From CAVURS01 sp963795385 (GTDB lineage Bacteria; Actinomycetota; Actinomycetes; Actinomycetales; CAVURS01): 64,000 bases of DNA. The stretch is from the NCBI GenBank assembly GCA_963795385.1, contig CAWCHK010000002.1, positions 124,001 to 188,000 on the forward strand. Reading direction: 5' to 3'. The notes below the pieces were generated by a model. The model saw nothing but the letters and a program-made list of their open reading frames with translations, was not told where the DNA came from and did not search any database. The position numbers and the translations under genes were made by a program. Below, one piece after another: positions 49,498 through 56,796 of the stretch (position 1 is its first letter; every line of letters starts with the position of its first letter).

Positions 49498-51480
49498 TCA
49501 GATGTCGACGATCGAGCTCATCCAGATCGTCCGGTCCTCCGGCAGCCCTAGATAGTCGGCCGGGCTCACGGCGTTGCGGCTCATGGCGACGAACAGGTGC
49601 TTGCGCCACCGCCGCAGGCCACCCGGGCGGGCGACATGGATGTTGGTTCCGGACAGCACGTACGCCGCCGTCTCCGGGTCGATCGCCTCGCACAGGCCGC
49701 GGTCACCCGCCGCCTGCAGGGCCGTCGGGAGGTCGGCGTGCTCCTGGTAGCCGAAGACCAGCGTGACCCGGATGATGCCGGCCGCGTCGTCACCGATCCG
49801 CTCGACCTGGGTCCGGTCGCCCTCCGACACCCGCGGCACGTTGGCCGTCTGGACCACGGCGACGACGATCCGCTCGTGCATCACCTGGTCGAAGTCGACG
49901 ACCGCCCGCAGCGCGGCCGGCGTGGTCTCGTCGCTGTTGTGGGGGAAGATCGCGGTCCCGGGCACGCGCTGGATGTCGTTGCGCCGCAGCCACTTCGCGA
50001 ACTCGGCCAGGTCGTCCTCGTCGTCGGCCCGGCGAGTGACCAGCAGCTGGTGCCCCCGCCGCCAGGTGCTCGTGACGACGAAGGCCGCGGCGGCGATGGC
50101 CAGGGGGATCCACGCTCCGTGTGCGATCTTCGAGACGTTGGCCCCCAGGAACGTCGCCTCGACGATGCCGAACACGCTGCCCAGCAGGGCGGTTCGCCAC
50201 ACCGGCCAGTGCCAGCGGTGATGGACGACGACGAGGAACAACGCCGTGTCGACGAGGAACGTGCCCGTCACGGCGACGCCGTACGCGGAGGCCAGCCGGG
50301 CCGAGGAGCGGAAGGCGAGGACCAGCGCGAGCACCCCGACGAAGAGCGCCCAGTTGACCGCCGGAAGGTAGACCTGCCCGGCGTCGCGGTTCGAGGTGTG
50401 CCGGATCCGCAGCGGTGGGAGGAAGCCCAGCCGGATCGCCTGTCGCGAGATGGAGAAGGCACCGGAGATGACCGCCTGCGATGCGATCACGGTCGCGACG
50501 GTGGCGATGACGACTCCCGGGATGCGGGCCCATCCGGGCTCCATCAGCACCAGCGGGTTGGACCGGGAGGACGGCCGGTGCAGCACCGAGGCCGCCTGGC
50601 CGACGTAGCTGACGGCCAGGGCCGGGAAGACCACCGTCAGCCAGGCGATCCGGATGGGCCGGCGGCCCACGTGGCCGACGTCGGCGTAGAGCGCCTCCGC
50701 CCCGGTGATCGCGAGGACCACCGCGCCGAGGGCGACGAAACCGGCCGAGGGCTCGCGGACCAGGAACCCGATGGCGTACGTCGGCGAGACGGCCGCCAGG
50801 ACGGCCGGCCCGCGCACGATCGATCCGACGCCGGTGACGAACAGGCAGCCGAACCAGAACAGCATGACCGGCCCGAACACTGCGCCCACCCGTCCGGTGC
50901 CCCAGCGCTGCGCCGCGAACAGCCCGGTGAGGATCACGGCGGCGATCGGGACGACCAGTGAACGCAGGCTCGGCGCGGCGACCTCCAGGCCCTCGACCGC
51001 AGAGAGCACCGAGATCGCCGGAGTGATCATCGAGTCGCCGTAGAAGAGGCAGGCGCCGACCAGCCCGAGGGTGACCATGACCTCGCGCAGCCGGGCCGCC
51101 CGGTCGGGCCGGTCCGGCAGCGCTTCGCGGACCAGGCCGACGAGCGCCATCACGCCGCCCTCGCCGTCGTTGTCGGCCCGCAGGACGTAGACGACGTACT
51201 TCAAGGTGACCACCACGGTGATCGACCACAGGACCATGGAGGTCACGCCGTAGACGTCGGTCCGGTCGATGCGGACGGCACCGCCGTCAGCGGTGAACGC
51301 CGTTCGCAACGCGTAGAGCGGGCTGGTCCCGATGTCGCCGAAGACGACGCCGAGCGCCACGATGACCGCCAGCCGGCCGGAGTGGCCCGGCCGGCCCCGG
51401 CGCTGGTCAGCCTCGGCCCGCCGGGTCTGCCGGTCGGATCCGCTCTCGCCCTCGTCCGTCTCGCGGACGAACTCGGTCAC
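49498..51480 (-). CDS. kup: Kup-family potassium uptake permease
   Basis: Low-affinity K+/H+ symporter of 660 residues: about 12 membrane helices and a cytoplasmic C-terminal domain. The opening LGVVFGDIGTSPLYALRTAF and LKYVVYVLRADNDGEGGVMA are the KUP signature. ACLFYGDSMITPAISVLSAV is helix 4, and ALYADVGHVGRRPIRIAWL and NPLVLMEPGW follow. The C-terminal domain contains HNSDETTPAALRAVV and HERIVVAVVQTANVPRV. A second potassium system next to the Kdp pump in this window; no regulatory link is seen. The ATG at 51480 is used; the conserved part begins about residue 36. Confidence 0.96.
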   Translation of the reverse strand: MTEFVRETDEGESGSDRQTRRAEADQRRGRPGHSGRLAVIVALGVVFGDIGTSPLYALRTAFTADGGAVRIDRTDVYGVTSMVLWSITVVVTLKYVVYVLRADNDGEGGVMALVGLVREALPDRPDRAARLREVMVTLGLVGACLFYGDSMITPAISVLSAVEGLEVAAPSLRSLVVPIAAVILTGLFAAQRWGTGRVGAVFGPVMLFWFGCLFVTGVGSIVRGPAVLAAVSPTYAIGFLVREPSAGFVALGAVVLAITGAEALYADVGHVGRRPIRIAWLTVVFPALAVSYVGQAASVLHRPSSRSNPLVLMEPGWARIPGVVIATVATVIASQAVISGAFSISRQAIRLGFLPPLRIRHTSNRDAGQVYLPAVNWALFVGVLALVLAFRSSARLASAYGVAVTGTFLVDTALFLVVVHHRWHWPVWRTALLGSVFGIVEATFLGANVSKIAHGAWIPLAIAAAAFVVTSTWRRGHQLLVTRRADDEDDLAEFAKWLRRNDIQRVPGTAIFPHNSDETTPAALRAVVDFDQVMHERIVVAVVQTANVPRVSEGDRTQVERIGDDAAGIIRVTLVFGYQEHADLPTALQAAGDRGLCEAIDPETAAYVLSGTNIHVARPGGLRRWRKHLFVAMSRNAVSPADYLGLPEDRTIWMSSIVDI

Positions 51481-51546
51481 GGCCCATGCATACCCGGCGC
51501 GCGCCGTGGGCGCCCGCCGAGCCGGCGGAGGCCGGCCGCCCCGACC

Positions 51547-52323
51547 TCAGGAGTTGACCTGCGCGACGTACGCGCAGATGGCGTAGGTCGTGAAGCCGTG
51601 CGGGTCCGAGGTCTGGTTGGTCATCGTGCCCGCCCAGCCCTGACCGTCGTCGCCGGCGTAGGGATGGGAACTGCGCAGGACCAGGGCGTCGCTGTCCACG
51701 CCACCGCCGATGACGGTCTGGCCGTCGGGGCAGAGCGCGGAGACGCTGCCGTCGGCGGCCGGGTCGACACTCTGCTCCTCCGACGTCACGATCCGGATGT
51801 TGGAGATCCCGGGCTCACCCTGGACGCCCTGCGGTCCCTGCTCGCCCTGGGGACCGGCCGGGCCGGCCTCCCCGGTGTCGCCCTGGGGACCGGCGGGACC
51901 GACGTCGCCCGTGGCGCCGTCCGGGCCGGTCTCTCCCGGATCACCGGCGAGCCCCTGCTCACCGGCCGGACCCTGGGGACCGACCGCGCCCGGGGCACCG
52001 GTGGCGCCGGGGGCACCCGTGGGACCGGTGGCGCCGACGGCTCCGGTCTTGCCGGTCGCCCCGGTCGCCCCCGTCCGGCCCGTGGCGCCGGTCGCTCCGC
52101 GGACGCCCTTGACGTTCCAGGTCGTCGTGGACTCGCCTCTCCTGCAATGGATCTTGCTCGTCTTGAGGTGGAGCGCGCCGGTCCTGGTGTTCCAGCAGGC
52201 GCTGATCGTCGACGACGTCGACGTCGTCGCACCCATCGCGGCGGCGCCGCCGGCCAGCACGACAGCCAGTCCGGCCCCCACTGCGACAACCTTGCTCGTC
52301 ATCCGGAACTTCGTCATGTTCAT
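51547..52323 (-). CDS. Secreted collagen-like protein
   Basis: Exported protein of 258 residues. Signal peptide near the N-terminus (SKVVAVGAGLAVVLAGGAAA), a short domain with two Cys (TISACWNTRTGALHLKTSKI then CRRGE), then 34 uninterrupted Gly-X-Y triplets (about residues 73-174), and a C-terminal globular domain (SNIRIVTSEEQSV ... ALCPDGQTVIGGGVDSD ... TTYAICAYV). Gly-X-Y runs form triple helices; in bacteria such proteins are surface or matrix components, often with terminal trimerisation domains. The globular part resembles domains attached to other actinobacterial collagen-like proteins. The role is unknown. Diverges from a GGDEF-EAL gene. Confidence 0.9.
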   Translation of the reverse strand: MNMTKFRMTSKVVAVGAGLAVVLAGGAAAMGATTSTSSTISACWNTRTGALHLKTSKIHCRRGESTTTWNVKGVRGATGATGRTGATGATGKTGAVGATGPTGAPGATGAPGAVGPQGPAGEQGLAGDPGETGPDGATGDVGPAGPQGDTGEAGPAGPQGEQGPQGVQGEPGISNIRIVTSEEQSVDPAADGSVSALCPDGQTVIGGGVDSDALVLRSSHPYAGDDGQGWAGTMTNQTSDPHGFTTYAICAYVAQVNS

Positions 52324-52658
52324 GGCCTCACGGTTTTGTCGGGCAACTATGACTAGTCATCGCCCCTCAGTCACAAGGCCTTCACGCTGCGTTGAACCTT
52401 TCGCACGAACGGCCTCGTGCAACTGCGTTAATCCGTTGAGCCGTCCCCCAGTTGGGCGTCGCCCAGTTGCGCGGGCCCGCGGCCACGGTCCCAGGCCCGC
52501 TCCACGACACCCGCCGTGAGCACGGTCACCTCAAGTCGGACCGTATTCAACCGATGGTGAGGATGCGGGGGGAACACGCATCAGTGCCGACACAGCCGAC
52601 ACGACGAGCCAACGACGGCTGTCGGCGCGGTGCAGGAACCCTCGGAGGTGGCTCCATC
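52324..52658. promoter_or_regulatory. Divergent control region with ATGACTAGTCAT palindrome
   Basis: A gene-free gap of 335 bases between the collagen-like gene and the second GGDEF-EAL gene. A perfect 12-base palindrome ATGACTAGTCAT lies at 52349-52360, 26 bases before the collagen-like start, overlapping a possible minus-strand -10 (CATAGT), and is a candidate operator. The rest is GC-rich with no convincing gene. CGGAGGTGG at 52644-52651 is the ribosome binding site for the GTG at 52659. Confidence 0.5.
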
Positions 52659-54959
52659 GTGACGACGTCGGGTCGCCAGGCGGCGACCGGGTCCACGAGC
52701 GACCGGTCCGCCGGAAGCGTGCTTCAGCGCACCCTCCAGGTCGCCATGTGGGTCGTCGCGGCGCTCGGCGCGGCCGGCGGGTACTTCGTGCAGACCCCTG
52801 GTCACACGGAGCTGCTCAAGACCGGTGTCGTCATCGCGATCGGCTGCTTCTTCCCGATCCTCGTCGCCCGGCTGATCGTGGCCGCGGTGCGCCACCGGGC
52901 CCGGCGGGCATCGCTGCTCGTCTTCGCCGGCGGCATCGCGGCCTGGGCCGCGGGCTCGGCCCTGCTCCAGACCCACGGCGCCCTCACCCTGCTCAGCCTG
53001 CTCACGCCGGCCGAGCTCTGCTTCTTCGCGTCGTACGTCGGGTTCGCGGCCTTCCTGATCCTGGACGCGCCCTGGCGCCGGCTCGGGGCCCTCACCGTCT
53101 GGCTCGAGACGACGGTGATCTGCGCGGGCACCGCCTCGGTCGCCGGCCTGGTCCTGCTGACGCCGGCGGCGCTCGCCTTCGGCGGCAAGGGTCTGCCCCT
53201 GCTCGTCTCGCTGATCTGGCCGCTGTTCGACCTCGTCCTCGCGGTCGTGGTCATCGGGCAGGTCTCCGGCGGCCGACGCCGGCCGGACCTGCGGACCATC
53301 GGGCTGGTCGTCTCGATCCTGGCCCTTGCCGTCGCCGACGCGAGCTACGTCTCGAACCTCGGCTCCACGACGTACGTCGGCAGCGGGCTGATCGACGTCA
53401 CCTACGGCTTGGCGTTCGGCCTGATGGTCGAGGCGGCGTGCGCCCGCCGGCACCTGCCCGAGCCCACGCTGACCCCGCCCCGGCGCACCCGCCCCCTGGT
53501 CGCGGCCGCCTCCACGGCCGTGCTGGTCCTCGCGCTCCACCCCGGCAGCACGATCGCCTGGTACGTCGTGCCCCCGGCGGTCCTGACCCTCGCCGCGGCC
53601 GGGGCCCGGCTCGCCCTCGCCCTCCGCGAGGCCCAGGGGGCGGCCGAGGCGCGCCAGCTGTCCCGGACCGACGAGCTGACCGGCCTGGGCAACCGCCGCG
53701 CGGTGCTCGCCGAGATCGACGAGGGGTTGGGCAGCGATCGGCCGCTCGCCCTGATCCTCCTGGACCTCGACGGTTTCAAGGAGATCAACGACAGCCTCGG
53801 GCACGCAGCGGGTGATGCCGTCCTGCAGACGGTCGCAGCCCGGCTCGACGAGTCGGCCGGGCTCGGCGGACCCGTCGGGCGACTCGGTGGTGACGAGTTC
53901 GCCCTGGTGCTGCGCGAGGAGGACCCGGCGCAGCTGGCCCGGGTCGCGGCGTCGCTGCGCGAGACCCTCCTGCGACCGTTGCAGGTCGACAACCTTCATC
54001 TGACGATCCGCGCCTCGATGGGCATCGCGGTGCGGGAGCCCGCAGACGTGCGCGCGACCGACCTGCTGCGGCGGGCCGACGTCGCGATGTACGAGGCCAA
54101 GAACACCCGCGGCGGTGCCGTGCTCTACGACGCGGCCCACGACGGCTTCACCCGGCAGCGGCTGCAGCTCGCCGAGGAGCTCCGCGAGGGCATCGGCGCC
54201 GGGGAGCTGGTCGTCTGGTACCAGCCGCAGATCGACGCCCGGACCGGTCGGGTCGTCGCGGCCGAGGCGCTGGTCCGCTGGCAGCACCCGCAGGACGGGC
54301 TGCTCATGCCGATCCACTTCCTGCCCGACGCCCGCCGGTCGGGCCTGATGCTCGCGCTGACCCACTCGGTCATGCGCACCGTCGTCGCCGACAGCCGGCG
54401 GTGGGCGGCCGAGGGCCTGGACCTGCGGGTCTCACTGAACTGCGCGCCACCGGAGCTGCTCGGCGGGGCTCTGCTGCCGCAGCTGTTCGAGGCCATCGAC
54501 GAGGCCGGGCTGGCGCCCGACTCGCTGATCATCGAGGTGACCGAGGACTCGTTCCTGTCCGACCCCGAGCACGCCCGGCAGACGCTGCTCCAGCTGCGGG
54601 AGCGGCGGGTGCAGACCGCGATCGACGACTACGGCACGGGCTTCTCGTCCTTGGCCTACCTGCGCGACCTGCCGGTGCACGAGCTGAAGATGGACCGCTC
54701 GTTCGTCTCCACGATCCGCACCGACCCGCGGAGCCGGGTCATCGTGGACTCCACGAACCAGATGGCCCACGCGATGGGCATGCGGCTCGTCGCGGAGGGC
54801 GTCGAGGACGCCGAGACCGCCGCCGAGCTGACCTCGATCGGCATCGACGTGCTGCAGGGGTACCACTTCTCGCGGCCGATGCCGGCCGCCGAGCTCTCCG
54901 GCTGGGTGCGTCGCTGGTCAGCCGCGCCGGCCGCGGCCCACCAGCTGATCGTCCGCTGA
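52659..54959 (+). CDS. Multi-helix membrane GGDEF-EAL protein
   Basis: c-di-GMP enzyme of 766 residues. About eight membrane helices (residues about 25-320; TLQVAMWVVAALGAAGGYFV, VIAIGCFFPILVARLIVAAV and others) form a sensor of unknown ligand. The GGDEF domain follows (SRTDELTGLGNRRAVLAEID, GRLGGDEFALVL), then an EAL domain (VVAAEALVRWQHPQDG, VSLNCAPPELLGG, TAIDDYGTGFSSLAYL, LVAEGVEDAETA). Both active-site motifs are intact, but the inhibitory RxxD is missing (GLGG at that position), unlike the other GGDEF-EAL protein in the window. The GTG at 52659 has a strong ribosome binding site; an upstream in-frame extension has no signal. Overlaps the next, convergent gene by 42 bases. Confidence 0.93.
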   Translation: MTTSGRQAATGSTSDRSAGSVLQRTLQVAMWVVAALGAAGGYFVQTPGHTELLKTGVVIAIGCFFPILVARLIVAAVRHRARRASLLVFAGGIAAWAAGSALLQTHGALTLLSLLTPAELCFFASYVGFAAFLILDAPWRRLGALTVWLETTVICAGTASVAGLVLLTPAALAFGGKGLPLLVSLIWPLFDLVLAVVVIGQVSGGRRRPDLRTIGLVVSILALAVADASYVSNLGSTTYVGSGLIDVTYGLAFGLMVEAACARRHLPEPTLTPPRRTRPLVAAASTAVLVLALHPGSTIAWYVVPPAVLTLAAAGARLALALREAQGAAEARQLSRTDELTGLGNRRAVLAEIDEGLGSDRPLALILLDLDGFKEINDSLGHAAGDAVLQTVAARLDESAGLGGPVGRLGGDEFALVLREEDPAQLARVAASLRETLLRPLQVDNLHLTIRASMGIAVREPADVRATDLLRRADVAMYEAKNTRGGAVLYDAAHDGFTRQRLQLAEELREGIGAGELVVWYQPQIDARTGRVVAAEALVRWQHPQDGLLMPIHFLPDARRSGLMLALTHSVMRTVVADSRRWAAEGLDLRVSLNCAPPELLGGALLPQLFEAIDEAGLAPDSLIIEVTEDSFLSDPEHARQTLLQLRERRVQTAIDDYGTGFSSLAYLRDLPVHELKMDRSFVSTIRTDPRSRVIVDSTNQMAHAMGMRLVAEGVEDAETAAELTSIGIDVLQGYHFSRPMPAAELSGWVRRWSAAPAAAHQLIVR

Positions 54960-55754
54960 CGCCTGCCGCACGTCCCTGACGCCGCGCAGGTCCTGGGGGG
55001 CGTCGCCGCCCCCGACCGCAGTCGTGCGCTCTCGCTCGCGCAGGTCGATCCGGCGGTCCCGGCGACGGAAGGCCTGGAGCGGAGGCACGGCGATGTCGCC
55101 CAGCCCCACGCCGAGGGTGACCAGCCGGTGCGCGTCGGGGTAGCGGCGGCGCTGCGTGTCGATCAGGTCGGCCATGTTGGCCCAGCACGGCGTCGTGGCC
55201 GTGGATCCCCAGTACGGCGCGGTCTTCGTGCCGGGCAGCATGTGGGTGACGACGCCCAGCTGGGCCAGCATCCGGCGTACCCGCTGGTCGAGGAGGGCGA
55301 CGAAGCCCTGGATCTCGTTGGCCCGGGTCACCTGGATCAGGCCGTGGTAGAGCGCCGCCGCCTGGCTGACCCCGGACGGCCGCCCCGCCCCGCGGACGGC
55401 GACGGTGGCGATGTCGATGACGTGGTCGGCATCGAGCCCGGTCCGGTCGAGGCTCTCGACCGGGTCGACCTGCCACGGGCCGCCGGCGATGTCGACCAGC
55501 GTCACCAGGCTGGCCGGGCCGGGGAAGACGATCCGGGACATGCCGAGGACCTCGCCGGACTCGTCCGCGATGGCGAGGAAGGACGAGGCGTCGGTGTAGG
55601 GGCGGTAGTACTCCGCCAGGTCGGCGGCCACGACGTCGTACCGCTCCTTGAAGACCTGCTGCTCGCACGCGATGGTCGCGTCGAGCAGCGGGCCGTCGGG
55701 GTCGAAGTGGAGGGTCAGAGGGCCGTCCGGGAGGTCCGGACCGGTCGATCGCAT
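54918..55754 (-). CDS. GNAT/LuxI-FeeM-like acyltransferase homologue
   Basis: Protein of 278 residues. The central part has the pattern of acyl-homoserine-lactone or N-acyl amino acid synthases: CEQQVFKERYDVVAADLAEY, SSFLAIADESGEVLGMSRIV then FPGPASLVTLVDIAG, DHVIDIATVAVRGAGRPSGV and AALYHGLIQVTRANEIQGFV, which follow the GNAT fold (the D-x-G-x-x-x-G-x-x-R motif corresponds to the conserved LuxI block). It could therefore make an acylated amino acid or lactone, but no substrate can be named. The C-terminal 40 residues are low-complexity. Its end overlaps the convergent c-di-GMP gene by 42 bases. I recognise the fold, not a characterised member. Confidence 0.72.
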   Translation of the reverse strand: MRSTGPDLPDGPLTLHFDPDGPLLDATIACEQQVFKERYDVVAADLAEYYRPYTDASSFLAIADESGEVLGMSRIVFPGPASLVTLVDIAGGPWQVDPVESLDRTGLDADHVIDIATVAVRGAGRPSGVSQAAALYHGLIQVTRANEIQGFVALLDQRVRRMLAQLGVVTHMLPGTKTAPYWGSTATTPCWANMADLIDTQRRRYPDAHRLVTLGVGLGDIAVPPLQAFRRRDRRIDLRERERTTAVGGGDAPQDLRGVRDVRQASADDQLVGRGRRG

Positions 55755-55927
55755 GCGAGAGGGCTCCGATCGGCGGCAGGGAGGGGTGCCGTCAGGCGGT
55801 CACTCTACGAGGTGGTCAGATCACTGAGCGAAACAGCGGCGTGGCGTGGGCCGTTCCGCTCCCTTTCACCCGAATGGCGGACCGGCCGGGCGCCCGGAGC
55901 GCGACCGGGTGGCTGGACGGGACCGGA

Positions 55928-56341
55928 CTACGACTCCGGCTGGGCGATGTTGACCATCCAGGCGATGCCGAACCGGTCCGTGCACATGCCGAAGACGTCG
56001 CCCCACATCTGCTTCTCCAGGGGGAGTGCGACCGTGCCGCCGTCGGAGAGCTTGGCCCAGTAGCCGCGCAGCTCGGCGTCGTCGTCGCCGCTGAGGCTGA
56101 TCGTGATGTTGTCGCCGGGGTGCAGCTCGGAGCCCGGCGGGGTGTCCGCACCCATGAGGGTGAAGCCACTGGCCGTCTCGAGCATCCCGTGCATGATCTT
56201 GTCCGCCTCGGGGGCGTCGGGCGGTCCGTACTCCCCGAAGGTGTTGAGGGTCAGGGTGCCCTCGAAGACCCCCTCGTAGAACTGCATGGCCGCACGCGCG
56301 TTGCCGTCGAAGCTGAGGTAGGGGTTGAGACGGGAAGCCAT
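55928..56341 (-). CDS. PhnB-like VOC-domain protein
   Basis: Protein of 137 residues from the glyoxalase/VOC superfamily, PhnB-like branch: LNPYLSFDGNARAAMQFYEG, then FEGTLTLNTFGEYG and IMHGMLETASGFTLMGADTP, ending WGDVFGMCTDRFGIAWMVNI. It lacks any sign of a methyltransferase domain. Members are generally uncharacterised small-molecule-binding proteins that act as homodimers. Stands alone between the acyltransferase-like and a tiny gene. Confidence 0.92.
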   Translation of the reverse strand: MASRLNPYLSFDGNARAAMQFYEGVFEGTLTLNTFGEYGPPDAPEADKIMHGMLETASGFTLMGADTPPGSELHPGDNITISLSGDDDAELRGYWAKLSDGGTVALPLEKQMWGDVFGMCTDRFGIAWMVNIAQPES

Positions 56342-56381
56342 GGGTACTCCAGGGATCGCGGGCCGGCTGACGACCCCAGTC

Positions 56382-56567
56382 TCACCCCGACAGGGGCAGC
56401 CAGTCGAAGACCCGCATCTCGCGGTAGGAGCGGCCGCTGTCGCGGTAGACGTAGCCGTTGTGCCGGACGGTGGCCAGCGCGTCGGTGTGCAGGTCGACCG
56501 GCGACGTCAGCCGGAGGCCGTCGTCGGGACCGCCGCGAAGGAGCAGCCGGGTCGGCACTGACGCCAT
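56382..56567 (-). CDS. Conserved small protein, function unknown
   Basis: A 61-residue frame, ATG at 56567, with a natural composition (SVPTRLLLRGGPDDGLRLTS, ATVRHNGYVYRDSGRSYREM). The pattern LRGGPDDG near the start followed by YVYR and a Trp near the end resembles small actinobacterial proteins I cannot name. No ribosome binding site is clear. It lies 40 bases upstream of the PhnB-like gene on the same strand. Function unknown. Confidence 0.5.
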   Translation of the reverse strand: MASVPTRLLLRGGPDDGLRLTSPVDLHTDALATVRHNGYVYRDSGRSYREMRVFDWLPLSG

Positions 56568-56796
56568 CCCGCGAGCCTACGGCGGACGCCCGGCCAGCGC
56601 GGGCGAACGCCGACATGCGCCGGCTCGCTGCGAGGTGGCCCCGGCGACCCGCCGAACTGGCCCAAGCGACACGGAGAGCCCGATTCCGGCCTGTTGACCC
56701 GAATTGGGCCAGTCCGCCGGGCCGCTCCCCGGGCGGGGCGAACCGGAGCGGCCGTCCGATTGCGAGCCTGTCCGGTCGGGCGGAGGGTGGGTTCTC

